64,000 nt of DNA, taken from Macrococcus bovicus. GTDB taxonomy: Bacteria > Bacillota > Bacilli > Staphylococcales > Staphylococcaceae. Each line of letters opens with the position of its first letter. Position 1 is the stretch's first letter. Under the pieces are notes generated by a model. It saw nothing but the letters and a program-made list of their open reading frames with translations, had not been told where the DNA came from and searched no databases. Below are positions 23,823 to 32,895 of this stretch, one piece after another. The stretch spans positions 1 to 64,000 of the forward strand of contig NZ_SCWF01000004.1 in assembly GCF_004359575.1 (NCBI RefSeq). Reading direction: 5' to 3'. Made by a program: the position numbers and the translations under genes.

Positions 23823-24794
23823 ATGATGATTAATCTGACGAAACAAGACGTGAAAGACTGCTTCACGATGCGTGATGCCATTGAAGCGGATAAAGAAGCG
23901 CTCGCCCATTATTCAAAAGGACAGGCTATTGTACCGTTGCGCACGAATATTGACATTGCGACAAGACATGGGCAGGCACTCTTTATGCCAGGCTACGTTG
24001 AAGGCGAGAAAGACGCACTTGGAATCAAGATTGTCTCGGTATATCCGGATAACGTACAGAAAGGGTTGCCTAGTGTACCGGCCACGATGATTGTAATGAA
24101 CCCTGAGACGGGGATGGTGAGTGGAATGATTGATGGCACTTATCTGACGCAACTTCGTACCGGCGCAGTCCAGGGGGCGGCAACAGAACTTTTATCACGG
24201 CCTGATGCTAAAATCGGTGCTTTGATTGGTACAGGAGGTCAAGCTGAATGCCAGCTGGAAGCGATGCTGACTGTTCGTGACCTGGAAGAAGTGCGTATCT
24301 TCGATCTGGATTTCAGCCGTGCTAGCGCTTTTGCGGAAGAGATGGCCCTGAAGTTTGGTGTACGCATGGTTCCTGTTGAGACCAGTGAGGCCTGTGTGAC
24401 AGATGCTGATATCATAACCAGTGTTACCACGAGTAAGCGTCCTACTTTTGAAGCGCGTCATATTAAACGAGGTGCACATATTAATGGTGTCGGTGCCTAT
24501 ACAAAGGATATGTGTGAAATACCGAAAGAAATCATCAAGGACGCGGATGTAGTTATCTTTGACACAACAGATGGTGTTATGCAGGAGGCAGGTGATTTTA
24601 TCCAGCCGCTTGAAGAAGGTTTCGTTAATGAAAATCAGTACAACGGAGAACTCGGTCAGCTTATTAACGGTGAGATTAAAGGACGTCAGTTAGAAGATGA
24701 AATTACCATCTTTAAGACAGTCGGTTCTGCAGTACTCGATGTCGTTACCGCATCAAAGATACTGGAAGCTTATCAGAAAAAATCCAAAAACTAA
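23823..24794 (+). CDS. Ornithine cyclodeaminase / mu-crystallin family protein
   Basis: 323 residues, the usual length of the OCD family. Substrate-side motifs: MPGYVEG (about 56-62) and the SGMIDGTYLTQLRTGAVQGAA stretch, split as SGMIDGTYLTQ then LRTGA (about 101-118). The Rossmann NAD site is GALIGTGGQAECQ (about 132-144), with an acidic FDLD end to strand 2. HINGVGAYTKDMCEIP is the conserved C-terminal signature. Members act on ornithine, alanine, lysine or ketimines; activity cannot be assigned by eye. RBS AAGGAG lies 6 nt upstream. A strong terminator follows. A paralogue lies at 35075-36004. Confidence 0.88.
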   Translation: MMINLTKQDVKDCFTMRDAIEADKEALAHYSKGQAIVPLRTNIDIATRHGQALFMPGYVEGEKDALGIKIVSVYPDNVQKGLPSVPATMIVMNPETGMVSGMIDGTYLTQLRTGAVQGAATELLSRPDAKIGALIGTGGQAECQLEAMLTVRDLEEVRIFDLDFSRASAFAEEMALKFGVRMVPVETSEACVTDADIITSVTTSKRPTFEARHIKRGAHINGVGAYTKDMCEIPKEIIKDADVVIFDTTDGVMQEAGDFIQPLEEGFVNENQYNGELGQLINGEIKGRQLEDEITIFKTVGSAVLDVVTASKILEAYQKKSKN

Positions 24795-24812
24795 AAATAG
24801 AATATCTTGCAT

Positions 24813-24846
24813 CCCAGATATCATTGATGATATCTGGTTTTTTTGT
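24813..24846 (+). terminator. Terminator of the TSUP-OCD operon
   Basis: CCAGATATCA-TTGA-TGATATCTGG followed by eight Ts. Confidence 0.93.
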
Positions 24847-24990
24847 GGAGTCGGATGATGAAGGCAACTGTACAAGGGCACGCAGGAAAAAGAAATCATT
24901 TGACTGGTATAAAGAAGTTATAGCGACGAATGGTGAAGTGCGGGAATAATGTAAATCGGATTAATTCGATTATCGCGGAAATGACTACTA

Positions 24991-24996
24991 TATAAT
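24991..24996 (+). promoter_or_regulatory. -10 box of dhaKLM
   Basis: TATAAT, with the predicted start near 25003. No good -35 box is seen at the right spacing, so activation or an extended -10 may be needed. Confidence 0.5.
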
Positions 24997-25012
24997 TTGT
25001 CCAGCATACAAT

Positions 25013-25026
25013 TGTTAGCGCTTTCT
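25013..25026. promoter_or_regulatory. cre site of dhaKLM (CcpA)
   Basis: TGTTAGCGCTTTCT matches the catabolite-response element (TG-N2-A-N-CG-N-TTNC). It lies just downstream of the predicted start site, where bound CcpA would block transcription when preferred sugars are present. Confidence 0.8.
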
Positions 25027-25067
25027 AATGGAAATATTTATAATATAAGCAACAGGAGGCGAATCTA

Positions 25068-26030
25068 ATGAAAAAGTTAGTGAATGACAAGACACAGTTT
25101 GTTGCGGATATGCTGAAAGGACTTACGTTAGCGGACGACACACATGAAGTCATTGCAGATTCAGTCATTGTGCGTAAAGACAGAAAGAAGGATAAGGTGG
25201 CCCTTGTCTCAGGCGGCGGCAGCGGTCATGAACCGGCACATGCAGGTTACGTCGCACAGGGGATGATTGATGCGGCTGTCTGTGGTGAGGTCTTCACTTC
25301 GCCGACACCGGACAAGATACTTGAGGCCATCAAGGCGGTGGCGACTGATGCGGGCGTACTTCTTATCGTCAAGAACTATGCCGGTGATGTCATGAACTTT
25401 GAGATGGCGATGGAGCTTTCTGAGATGGAGGACATCAAGGTTGACCGCGTGATTGTCGCGGATGATATCGCCATCGATAACAAGGAACAGCGTCGCGGGG
25501 TGGCGGGCACTGTCTTCGTCCATAAGATTGCAGGTTACTATGCTGAGCAGGGTTTATCTCTTCAAGAAGTAAAAGCCAAAGTGGAGGCGGTGCTGCCGAA
25601 TATGCATACAATCGGGATGGCACTTGAGCCTTGTATGGTGCCGACGACTGGGCAGCACGGCTTCGAGCTTGCAGCTGATGAGATGGAGATCGGTATCGGT
25701 ATCCACGGCGAGAAGGGCATCTACCGCGAAAAAATGGAGACGGTCGATCAGATTGTTGCGCGGCTGATGACAGAGCTCGAGAAAGAAATCGAGGGTGACA
25801 AGTTCATCGTCATGGTCAACGGCATGGGCGGCACACCGCTCAGTGAGCTCGCGGTCGTTGCACGCTACTTAAAAGAATACTTTGATACGAAGCATCTACA
25901 GATGACAAAGCTTTTTGTCGGTAACTATATGACGGCGCTGGATATGCAGGGCTTCTCCATTACACTCCTCAAGCATGACGATGATTACGTAGCAGCTCTG
26001 GACAGTAAGGCAGCGAGTAAATACTTTTAG
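25068..26030 (+). CDS. dhaK: Dihydroxyacetone kinase subunit DhaK
   Basis: 320 residues. DhaK binds dihydroxyacetone covalently through a His, seen here in the GIGIHGEKGIY loop (His near residue 215). Other family blocks are SGGGSGHEPAHAGYV (about 46-60), GEVFTSPTPDKI and VKNYAGDVMNFEMA. It works in the cytoplasm with DhaL (ADP carrier) and DhaM (PTS phosphodonor) to make dihydroxyacetone phosphate at the expense of phosphoenolpyruvate. RBS ACAGGAGG lies 7 nt before ATG. First gene of dhaKLM; cre upstream implies CcpA repression. Confidence 0.95.
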   Translation: MKKLVNDKTQFVADMLKGLTLADDTHEVIADSVIVRKDRKKDKVALVSGGGSGHEPAHAGYVAQGMIDAAVCGEVFTSPTPDKILEAIKAVATDAGVLLIVKNYAGDVMNFEMAMELSEMEDIKVDRVIVADDIAIDNKEQRRGVAGTVFVHKIAGYYAEQGLSLQEVKAKVEAVLPNMHTIGMALEPCMVPTTGQHGFELAADEMEIGIGIHGEKGIYREKMETVDQIVARLMTELEKEIEGDKFIVMVNGMGGTPLSELAVVARYLKEYFDTKHLQMTKLFVGNYMTALDMQGFSITLLKHDDDYVAALDSKAASKYF

Positions 26031-26041
26031 GAGGACTTCGT

Positions 26042-26611
26042 ATGAATGCACATGAACTGAAAGAACGTCTGACTGGTCTCCTTAAGACCTTCGAAGAGAA
26101 TGAAACATTGCTGACGAACCTAGACAGAGAGATCGGCGACGGTGATCACGGCGTGAATATGCTGCGCGGATTCAAGGCAGTGAATGACAAGCTGACCGGC
26201 GAGACCATCGCAGACGTACTGAAATCCTGCGGCATGACCTTGATGAGTGCGGTCGGCGGCGCGTCTGGACCGCTGTACGGCTTCTCGTTCGTCAAGATGT
26301 CGCAGGTCGCTGAGGATGAACTGACAGCCGGCAATATCCATGCACTCCTTGATGCGTTCAAGGAAGCGGTGAGTGCACGCGGCAAGGTGACAGGCGGCGA
26401 GAAGACGATGTATGATGTCATCAGTCCGGCAGCAGATGCCGATCATCTGCTCTCATCAGAAGAGCTGCAGCAGCTGGCTGAAGAGACGAAGGATATGATG
26501 GCGACTAAAGGACGCGCTGCCTATTTCAAAGAAAAGTCACAGGGGACGATTGATCCGGGTGCCCAGAGTGCGGTCTATATCCTCGATGCCTTGATCGGAG
26601 GTGTCCGCTGA
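26042..26611 (+). CDS. dhaL: Dihydroxyacetone kinase subunit DhaL
   Basis: 189 residues. The nucleotide-binding Asp cluster REIGDGDHGVNM (about 27-38) chelates Mg-ADP, and SAVGGASGPLYG (about 72-83) is the conserved glycine loop. PGAQSAVYILDAL closes the all-helical barrel. In PTS-dependent systems ADP stays bound and is re-phosphorylated by DhaM. It lies 11 bp after dhaK with GGAGGACTT as its RBS, and overlaps dhaM by 1 nt. Confidence 0.95.
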   Translation: MNAHELKERLTGLLKTFEENETLLTNLDREIGDGDHGVNMLRGFKAVNDKLTGETIADVLKSCGMTLMSAVGGASGPLYGFSFVKMSQVAEDELTAGNIHALLDAFKEAVSARGKVTGGEKTMYDVISPAADADHLLSSEELQQLAEETKDMMATKGRAAYFKEKSQGTIDPGAQSAVYILDALIGGVR

Positions 26612-26976
26612 TGGAAATCTGTGTCGTCAGTCATAGTGAAGAAATTGCTGCAGGAATCCAGGAACTTGTCAGTCAGATGGCAGAGGGTCTGACGATTAAA
26701 GCAGTCGGTGGTATCGACGGCGAAATCGGCACATCGATTGATGCGATTACAGCGATGTTTGATGAAGTAGAGGATGAGGCCCTTGTCTTCTACGATATTG
26801 GCTCCAGTAAGATGAATATTGAGATGGCGCTCGAGATGAATGATTATTCACAGATCACGATCGCCCATTACCCGCTCGTGGAAGGGGCTTTTCTGGCTGG
26901 TGTGGAAATGATGCTCGGTAAAAGTAAGGATGATATTTTAGAGAGCTTGAAAAATAACTTTAAAGAGAAAGACTGA
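26611..26976 (+). CDS. dhaM: Dihydroxyacetone kinase phosphotransfer subunit DhaM (EIIA domain)
   Basis: 121 residues, the single EIIA-like domain form. The phosphorylated His is at residue 7 in VVSHSEEIAAG. VGGIDGEIGTSIDAI and VFYDIGSSKMNIEMA complete the family pattern. It receives phosphate from HPr and passes it to DhaL-ADP. No HPr or EI domains are fused, unlike the E. coli protein. It begins on the TGATGG overlap with dhaL. No obvious terminator follows; transcription may read into the next gene. Confidence 0.93.
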   Translation: MEICVVSHSEEIAAGIQELVSQMAEGLTIKAVGGIDGEIGTSIDAITAMFDEVEDEALVFYDIGSSKMNIEMALEMNDYSQITIAHYPLVEGAFLAGVEMMLGKSKDDILESLKNNFKEKD

Positions 26977-27051
26977 CAGCTACCTCGTCCCTGGCTCTCG
27001 CTGGTAGGGGAATGAGCGAGATGATGTGTTTCTTGAGAGGGACGACTGAAT

Positions 27052-27525
27052 ATGGGAATGAGAGAAGCTATGAAGGATTTCTGGTGGTATGCCTTTACGA
27101 GTGAAGGACGGGATACACGGACACAGTTCTGGCCGCCTATGATACTGTCGGTTGCTATTTGGATGCTGATCTGCTGGTTACTCTGGTGGCTGGATGAACA
27201 GTTCTACAATCCGGGAGAAGGAATGTCTATCGGGTTACTATTTTTCTGCCTGCCGTCATTTTTTATCCTTGTCTGGGCTTGTTCCAGCGGCTTTATTCGT
27301 CGCTTACGTGATATAGGTATCAGTGAAAAGTGGTACGTCGACATACAGATAATGAGCGGAATTCCGTATTTACCGTTTCTCATTGTGTATATCATGAATG
27401 GCTTCAAACAGACAGCGTTAAGCGACACACTCTTTCAACTAGGTGCTAGTGGCTTCTTCATTATAATGGGCGTGCTGCTGCTCATATCACTGCTGCCGAC
27501 AGATTGGGCACTGAAACGCAAATAA
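27052..27525 (+). CDS. DUF805 family membrane protein
   Basis: 157 residues. The DUF805 pattern is clear: an N-terminal FWWYAFTSEGRDTRTQFW segment with the R-x2-R/FW motif, several hydrophobic helices, and FIRRLRDIGISEKWY (about 83-97), the RRLHDIG signature. The family is widespread and of unknown function. RBS GAGAGGGAC lies about 10 nt before ATG. It sits 75 bp after dhaM and may be partly read through from it. Confidence 0.85.
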   Translation: MGMREAMKDFWWYAFTSEGRDTRTQFWPPMILSVAIWMLICWLLWWLDEQFYNPGEGMSIGLLFFCLPSFFILVWACSSGFIRRLRDIGISEKWYVDIQIMSGIPYLPFLIVYIMNGFKQTALSDTLFQLGASGFFIIMGVLLLISLLPTDWALKRK

Positions 27526-27530
27526 CATAT

Positions 27531-27573
27531 AGTCCTGCAGATGAACTTGAACATTCAGCTGCAGGGCTTTTTT
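27531..27573 (+). terminator. Terminator after the DUF805 gene
   Basis: AGTCCTGCAG pairs with CTGCAGGGCT around a 20-nt loop, followed by six Ts. Confidence 0.85.
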
Positions 27574-27708
27574 AATAAAGAGATATCTAAAGAACGCATT
27601 CAAGAATAACTCCATCAGCCATTTACATCATTCAGCTTTATTTTTTAAAAGTGTATTTTTAGACCTGAAAAAATGGTATTATAAAGAAAAAATGATAGGA
27701 GTATACAA

Positions 27709-28035
27709 ATGGAGATTAAAACAGAAGATAGAAATTTTGGCATGCTGATCTGGTTGTTAGGTATCTTTACGTCTATTTTAGTACCGATTGTTCTCTGGCT
27801 GGTTAAGCGCGATCAATCTGCCTATGTGGATGCCCAGGGCAAAGCTTATCTTAACTTTGGCATTTCCTATTTCATCTGGCTGACGATTTCAGGCCTCTTG
27901 ATGTTTGTGTTAATCGGCTTCATTACTACACCAATTATCGGGACAGCTTATCTGATCTTTAATATCATCGGCGTAGTGAAAGCGAATGAAGGTATCGTTT
28001 ACAAGCCGTTTGGCACCATTCCTTTTTTAAAGTAA
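27709..28035 (+). CDS. DUF4870 family membrane protein
   Basis: 108 residues with three hydrophobic segments and the DUF4870 features: LIWLLGIFTSILVPIVLWLVKRDQS (an N-terminal helix followed by a charged WLVKRD turn), DAQGKAYLNFGISYF, and a last helix leading to VKANEGIVYKPFG. The function is unknown. RBS ATAGGAG lies 8 nt before ATG. Monocistronic; a hairpin within the 61-bp repeat at 28054 terminates it. Confidence 0.88.
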   Translation: MEIKTEDRNFGMLIWLLGIFTSILVPIVLWLVKRDQSAYVDAQGKAYLNFGISYFIWLTISGLLMFVLIGFITTPIIGTAYLIFNIIGVVKANEGIVYKPFGTIPFLK

Positions 28036-28053
28036 AAGCATATTTTACATCAG

Positions 28054-28114
28054 TTTCTTAAACAAAAAGACACCCATTCCATTTTAATCAATGGAGTGGG
28101 TGTTCTATTATGAT
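28054..28114. repeat. 61-bp direct repeat, left copy (contains a terminator hairpin)
   Basis: Identical over 61 bp to 33935-33995. It holds a hairpin with 14-bp arms, ACACCCATTCCATT and AATGGAGTGGGTGT with one G-T pair, then T-rich sequence. The pair brackets the entire ribose operon. Confidence 0.92.
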
Positions 28115-28143
28115 AATTTAAGGTGAGGAAATCTGAATAAGGT

Positions 28144-28172
28144 TTGCAATCGCTTTCTTCACGTGCTACTAT
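28144..28172 (+). promoter_or_regulatory. Promoter of the rbs operon
   Basis: TTGCAA (28144-28149), 17-bp spacer, TACTAT (28167-28172). The cre site overlaps the -35 region and the RbsR-like operator covers the start site. Confidence 0.72.
28145..28158. promoter_or_regulatory. cre site of the rbs operon (CcpA)
   Basis: TGCAATCGCTTTCT fits the catabolite-response element (TG-N-A-A-N-CG-N-T-T-N-C). It overlaps the -35 box, so CcpA binding would exclude polymerase. Confidence 0.75.
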
Positions 28173-28175
28173 GTA

Positions 28176-28189
28176 TGTAAACGATTACA
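28176..28189. promoter_or_regulatory. RbsR operator candidate
   Basis: TGTAAACGATTACA has perfect TGTAA/TTACA arms around a central CG, the usual form of a LacI-family site. It lies at the predicted transcription start and 17 bp before the rbsR start codon. Confidence 0.7.
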
Positions 28190-28206
28190 TAAAGGGGGGT
28201 TTAAAA

Positions 28207-29178
28207 GTGGCCACAATTAAAGATGTTGCTGAATACTCCGGCGTATCCGTTGCTACAGTCTCAAGGGCTGTCAATAATTCAGGTTATGTTCATGAGGATA
28301 CTCGAAAGAAAATTGATGCCGCCATTAAAGCCCTCAATTACCGTCCCAATGAAACAGCCCGTTCCTTATATAACAAGAAATCTAAAATCATCGGTCTGCT
28401 TCTGCCAGATATCAGCAACCCATTCTTTACTCTGGTGGCACGGGGAGTGGAAGATGCAGCGCTTCAGCGCGGATATCATATCATCATTGGTAACAGTGAC
28501 CAGAATGTTGAGAAGGAATCAAGATATATCGAAACCTTTAAAGTAAATAACTGTGCAGGGTTTATCTCTTCCACCCTGCAGATGATAGATGCATCGCAAT
28601 ATATCAGCAATCTTGGTATGGCGCATGTCACGCTTGACCGGACTGATGACACGTCATTTGCAGTAGAAGCGGATCACTATAAGGGAGGCAGGCTACAGGC
28701 GACACACTTAGTCGAACAGGGGTGTCGACGTCTGTTGGTTGTTTATGGAAATCAGAAGTTCAGTTCATTTAAAAAAAGGTTTGAAGGCGCAAGAGATGCG
28801 TTGGGCGAATTTGATGTTGAGTTTGATGCAGTGGAGCTAGCATCTGATGAAATAGATGAATCATTGATGACTCAACTAGCTGATTATGATGGTCTGATCT
28901 GTTATAACGACTTGGTTGCGATTCAGCTGCTGGGTTTATTGCAGCGGTACGGACAACGTGTACCTGATGATATCCAGGTGGTCGGATATGATGATATTCT
29001 GATATCCAGTCACACCTATCCAAGTCTGACGACCATTCACCAGCCGGCCTATCGACTGGGCAGAATTGCTTGTGATCAGCTGATTGCCCTACTGAACGAT
29101 GAAAAGATTGACAGATATATGAGTATTGATGTTCATCTGATTGCACGAGAAAGTACAAGGAGTGAAAAACATGAGTGA
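28207..29178 (+). CDS. rbsR: Ribose operon repressor, LacI family
   Basis: 323 residues. The N-terminal LacI helix-turn-helix is ATIKDVAEYSGVSVATVSRA (residues 2-21) with hinge helix NETARSLYNKKS. The rest is a periplasmic-binding-like sugar domain (IIGLLLPDISNPFFTLVARG, DGLICYNDLVAIQLL, VVGYDDI). ATGs further upstream in frame lie in the promoter; GTG 28207, with AAAGGGGGG 7 nt upstream, is the sensible start. It is first in rbsRKDACB and should autorepress through the operator at 28176, released by ribose or a phosphate derivative. Confidence 0.93.
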   Translation: MATIKDVAEYSGVSVATVSRAVNNSGYVHEDTRKKIDAAIKALNYRPNETARSLYNKKSKIIGLLLPDISNPFFTLVARGVEDAALQRGYHIIIGNSDQNVEKESRYIETFKVNNCAGFISSTLQMIDASQYISNLGMAHVTLDRTDDTSFAVEADHYKGGRLQATHLVEQGCRRLLVVYGNQKFSSFKKRFEGARDALGEFDVEFDAVELASDEIDESLMTQLADYDGLICYNDLVAIQLLGLLQRYGQRVPDDIQVVGYDDILISSHTYPSLTTIHQPAYRLGRIACDQLIALLNDEKIDRYMSIDVHLIARESTRSEKHE

Positions 29179-30055
29179 AATCTATGTTATCGGTAGTATG
29201 TCAGTTGATTTAGTGACAGAAGTTAAGAGAGCACCTAAAAAAGGTGAAACTTTGCTAGGCGACCGCTTCTTCATGACGACAGGTGGTAAAGGAGCCAATC
29301 AGGCAGTGGCAGCAGCCCGTCTTGGTGCCAGCGTCCATATGGTGGGATGTGTAGGCGATGATGAATTCGGCAAAATGATTCTAGATAATTTGATTAAAGA
29401 ACAGATACAAGTCAACCATGTGGAAACGATTCCACATTGTACAAGTGGTACAGCAAGCATTATGTTGGCTGATCAAGACAACTCTATTGTTGTGGTGCCG
29501 GGCGCTAACTATAAAGTATCAGTTGAACAAGTCAGACAGGTGCTGGATGAAATCACAGCTGAGGATATCGTCTTGCTACAGAATGAAATACCACTTGAAG
29601 TGATTGAATTTGTCATCAACGAATGTCATAAGAGACAGTTGCGTCTTGTTTACAACCCTGCCCCCTTTATACCTCTGGATACCGAATTGTTGAATAAAGT
29701 AACTTATTTCACCCCTAACGAGACAGAAGTTGAAGAATTATTTGGTACCAGTTATAAAGACTTACTCCAGCAGTATCGTCGCCAGATGATTGTAACGCTA
29801 GGTGAAAAAGGTGCAACTTATTTTGATGAGGAAATGGTTACAGTACCCGCGCACTTACAAAAAGTTGTGGACACAACCGGTGCAGGCGATACATTTAACG
29901 GCGCACTTGCAGTCGCAATAAGTGAGAATATGAGTTTGTCAGAAGCAGTGGCATTCGGTAATCAGGCTGCCGGCTTATCTGTGACAGCCCTCGGTGCACA
30001 AGGCGGCATGCCGCATAGAAAGGATATGATTGAATGTATCGTACAGGAACATTGA
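29171..30055 (+). CDS. rbsK: Ribokinase (PfkB family)
   Basis: 294 residues. It phosphorylates ribose to ribose-5-phosphate with ATP. PfkB signature 1 is [15 protein letters not shown] (about 35-49) and signature 2 is [16 protein letters not shown] (about 236-251), with the catalytic Asp in GAGD. An NPAPF stretch (about 170) fits ribokinase. ATG 29171 overlaps rbsR by 8 nt and uses AAGGAG inside it. Confidence 0.95.
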   Translation: MSEIYVIGSMSVDLVTEVKRAPKKGETLLGDRFFMTTGGKGANQAVAAARLGASVHMVGCVGDDEFGKMILDNLIKEQIQVNHVETIPHCTSGTASIMLADQDNSIVVVPGANYKVSVEQVRQVLDEITAEDIVLLQNEIPLEVIEFVINECHKRQLRLVYNPAPFIPLDTELLNKVTYFTPNETEVEELFGTSYKDLLQQYRRQMIVTLGEKGATYFDEEMVTVPAHLQKVVDTTGAGDTFNGALAVAISENMSLSEAVAFGNQAAGLSVTALGAQGGMPHRKDMIECIVQEH

Positions 30056-30429
30056 ACAGCGAGATTTCCAAAGTGTTAAGTGACTTAGGGCATACTGATG
30101 AGCTGATTATTGCAGACTGTGGTCTGCCGGTGCCTGCCGGTGTAAAGAAGATAGATTTGGCAGTTAGTAAAGGCCTGCCTTCATTTCTAGATGTGCTCAG
30201 TGAGGTTGAAAGGCATATGGTCATTGAGGGAATGGTCATGGCCGACGAGATTAAAGCAGCGAATACTGATATTCATTTAGCAGTTTTGGAACTCGGTGGT
30301 GAGATGAAGATCGAGTATGTGAGGCACGAAGAGTTCAAGCAACGAAGCCGGCAGGCTAAAGCTATTATCAGAACAGGTGAAGCGACACCTTATGCCAATA
30401 TTATTTTAAGAAGCGGTGTTAACTTTTAA
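30034..30429 (+). CDS. rbsD: D-ribose pyranase
   Basis: 131 residues. RbsD interconverts pyranose and furanose forms of ribose so that ribokinase can use it. The catalytic His is H20 in [17 protein letters not shown], and the C-terminal [18 protein letters not shown] matches the family (Tyr and Asn of the active site). It overlaps rbsK by 22 nt. Confidence 0.95.
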   Translation: MYRTGTLNSEISKVLSDLGHTDELIIADCGLPVPAGVKKIDLAVSKGLPSFLDVLSEVERHMVIEGMVMADEIKAANTDIHLAVLELGGEMKIEYVRHEEFKQRSRQAKAIIRTGEATPYANIILRSGVNF

Positions 30430-30441
30430 GGAGGTGACAGC

Positions 30442-31926
30442 ATGATTGAAATGTCGCAGATTGAGAAATCATTTGGTGAGAACCATGTATTACGTGGAGT
30501 GGATTTCACCCTGCATAGCGCCACTGTCCATGCTTTGATGGGTGAAAACGGTGCTGGGAAATCGACTTTGATGAATATCTTATCAGGTATCCATAAGCGG
30601 GATAAAGGTATCATCAAGATGGACGGAGCGGAAGTGGACTATAGTTCTCCGAAAGACTCAGAAGAGGCAGGTATTCAGTTTATTCATCAGGAGCTTAACA
30701 TCTGGCCGGATATGACTGTGCTTGAAAACCTATTCATCGGTAAAGAAGTGAGAAACAAGTTCGGTATGCTGGATGAGCGTCAGATGACAGCAGAAGCACG
30801 CCGTATCTTTAAACGACTTGATTTTAATCTGCCCTTGAACCGTCTTGCAGGTAAGTGTTCAATCGGTGAGCAGCAGATGATTGAAATATCGAAAGCGCTA
30901 ATGACAGATGCCAAAGTCATTATTATGGATGAGCCGACTGCTGCACTTACCGATAAGGAAATTGAACATCTATTTATCATGATGAATCAGCTGAAAGCAG
31001 AAGGTGTGGCATTTGTATATATCAGTCATCGCATGGATGAAATATTTAAGATTGCTGATGAAATTACAGTAATGCGTGATGGCATCTCTGTGATGTCGAA
31101 ACCTACGCAAGAAACCAGTTATAACGAGATTGTTCAGGCTATGGTCGGCCGCAGCCTGGATCAGCAGTTCCCTGAACGTACGACTATACCTGGAGAGATT
31201 ATATTAGAAGTGTCTGACTTAACGAATGATGAGTTCGGACTTGAAGGGATTAATTTCAATCTCAGGAAAGGTGAGATTCTGGGCTTCAGTGGTCTAATGG
31301 GAGCAGGTCGTACAGAGATTATGCGCAGTCTGTTCGGGATTGATAAGGGACGGAAGAAGGTTACATTGAACGGAAAACCGGTAACAATCAATAGTCCTCA
31401 AGATGCTATCAAAAACAGGTTCGGCTTCATTACTGAAAATCGTAAAGATGAAGGTCTGGTCTTGGATGCATCAATCAAGGACAATATGACCCTTGCCAAC
31501 CTGAAAAGCTTTGCAAAAAATGGGGTTGTCCAGAATAATCCGCTAGAGGAATTCGTGAATGAGATGCAGAAACGATTATCAGTCAAATCAAATAAAGATT
31601 TGCCGGTCTCTTCATTATCCGGTGGCAACCAGCAGAAAGTCGTCCTTGCAAAATGGATAGGTAACGGTCCTGCGGTTCTGATATTAGATGAACCGACACG
31701 CGGTATTGATGTCGGTGCGAAACGGGAGATATATACTTTGATGAATGAACTGACAGATCGTGGGCTATCGATTATCATGGTCTCGTCGGAAATGCCTGAA
31801 ATCATCGGATTAAGTGATCGTGTATATGTGCTACAGGAAGGACGTATCACAGGTGAACTGGCGAAAGAACAGATATCGCAGGAGAATATTATGACTCTAG
31901 CAACAGGAGGCGTGTTAAATGGATAA
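30442..31926 (+). CDS. rbsA: Ribose ABC transporter, ATP-binding protein (two nucleotide-binding domains)
   Basis: 494 residues with two ABC domains. The first is complete: Walker A GENGAGKST (about 34-42), signature SIGEQQMIEISKA, Walker B VIIMDEPTAALTD. The second has a degenerate Walker A SGLMGAGRTEI (about 284-294) but a good LSGGNQQKVVLAKW signature and ILDEPTRGIDVG. That asymmetry is normal for RbsA. RBS GGAGGTGA lies 6 nt upstream. It overlaps rbsC by 8 nt. Confidence 0.95.
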   Translation: MIEMSQIEKSFGENHVLRGVDFTLHSATVHALMGENGAGKSTLMNILSGIHKRDKGIIKMDGAEVDYSSPKDSEEAGIQFIHQELNIWPDMTVLENLFIGKEVRNKFGMLDERQMTAEARRIFKRLDFNLPLNRLAGKCSIGEQQMIEISKALMTDAKVIIMDEPTAALTDKEIEHLFIMMNQLKAEGVAFVYISHRMDEIFKIADEITVMRDGISVMSKPTQETSYNEIVQAMVGRSLDQQFPERTTIPGEIILEVSDLTNDEFGLEGINFNLRKGEILGFSGLMGAGRTEIMRSLFGIDKGRKKVTLNGKPVTINSPQDAIKNRFGFITENRKDEGLVLDASIKDNMTLANLKSFAKNGVVQNNPLEEFVNEMQKRLSVKSNKDLPVSSLSGGNQQKVVLAKWIGNGPAVLILDEPTRGIDVGAKREIYTLMNELTDRGLSIIMVSSEMPEIIGLSDRVYVLQEGRITGELAKEQISQENIMTLATGGVLNG

Positions 31927-32860
31927 ATCATTATCACAAAAAAGCAACATTCTGGAGCGGTTAGGACCTCTGCTCGGATTGATATTGTTGGTAATCGTCA
32001 TCACGATTTTGAACAACAGTTTCATCGCACCTAGCAATATCTTCAATTTATTAAGACAAGTCTCAATCAATGGCCTGATTGCGTTCGGTATGACCTTTGT
32101 CATCCTGACCGGTGGTATCGACTTGTCAGTCGGTTCAATTCTTGCCTTGTCCAGCGCTCTGTCAGCAATTATGATGACAAATGGTGTTGACCCGATCCTC
32201 GCCTTACTGATTGGTGCGATAATCGGTCTGATTCTTGGGGCCGTCAATGGTGTACTGGTTACTTTCGGCAAGATGGCACCGTTCATCGCGACATTAGCTA
32301 CAATGACTATTTTCAGAGGGCTCACTCTAGTAGTGACAGATGGGAATCCGATTACCAATCTAGGTGACAGTATCTTGTTCCAGATGTTCGGCAAAGGATA
32401 CTTTTTAGGCATACCTGTTCCGGCGATTACCATGTTACTTGTGTTTATCCTTCTTTATTTCGTTCTGCATAAGACTGTATTCGGGAAGCACACATACGCT
32501 ATCGGAGGCAATGAGAAAGCTGCCTTCATTTCAGGTATAAAAGTCAACCGTGTCAAAATAATGATCTACGCTATTTCAGGCTTAATGGCAGCGCTTGCCG
32601 GTGCTATCCTGACATCACGCTTGAATTCTGCACAGCCGACAGCAGGAACAGCCTACGAACTGGATGCAATTGCGGCAGTGGTGCTGGGGGGAACCTCACT
32701 TACGGGTGGTAAGGGACGTATATTCGGCACATTGATAGGTGTTCTTATTATTGGTGTGTTGAACAACGGTCTTAATTTACTGGGTGTATCATCGTTCTAT
32801 CAGCAAGTGATCAAAGGTATTGTGATTCTTATTGCCGTGCTGCTTGATAGAAAGAAATAA
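31919..32860 (+). CDS. rbsC: Ribose ABC transporter, permease
   Basis: 313 residues, about eight to ten membrane helices. The BPD_transp_2 family blocks are present: NGLIAFGMTFVILTGGIDLS (about 52-71), GAVNGVLVTFGKMAPFIATLAT, AIGGNEKAAFISGIKV and AAVVLGGTSLTGGKGRIFGT (about 256-275). Forms the channel with RbsA and receives ribose from RbsB. Confidence 0.95.
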   Translation: MDKSLSQKSNILERLGPLLGLILLVIVITILNNSFIAPSNIFNLLRQVSINGLIAFGMTFVILTGGIDLSVGSILALSSALSAIMMTNGVDPILALLIGAIIGLILGAVNGVLVTFGKMAPFIATLATMTIFRGLTLVVTDGNPITNLGDSILFQMFGKGYFLGIPVPAITMLLVFILLYFVLHKTVFGKHTYAIGGNEKAAFISGIKVNRVKIMIYAISGLMAALAGAILTSRLNSAQPTAGTAYELDAIAAVVLGGTSLTGGKGRIFGTLIGVLIIGVLNNGLNLLGVSSFYQQVIKGIVILIAVLLDRKK

Positions 32861-32895
32861 GGGATTAATCAAACTATATAAAAGGAGTGTTACGT

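Noticed and set aside
24846-25067. T-box or other riboswitch upstream of dhaK, and similar checks before the amino-acid importers and aminotransferase
   Set aside because: No specifier stem, T-box motif or antiterminator/terminator pair was found in any of these leaders.
31398-32433. Long antisense frames (about 170 codons) opposite rbsA and rbsC
   Set aside because: They mirror codon structure of the sense genes, lack RBS sites and have protein composition unlike real membrane or soluble proteins.
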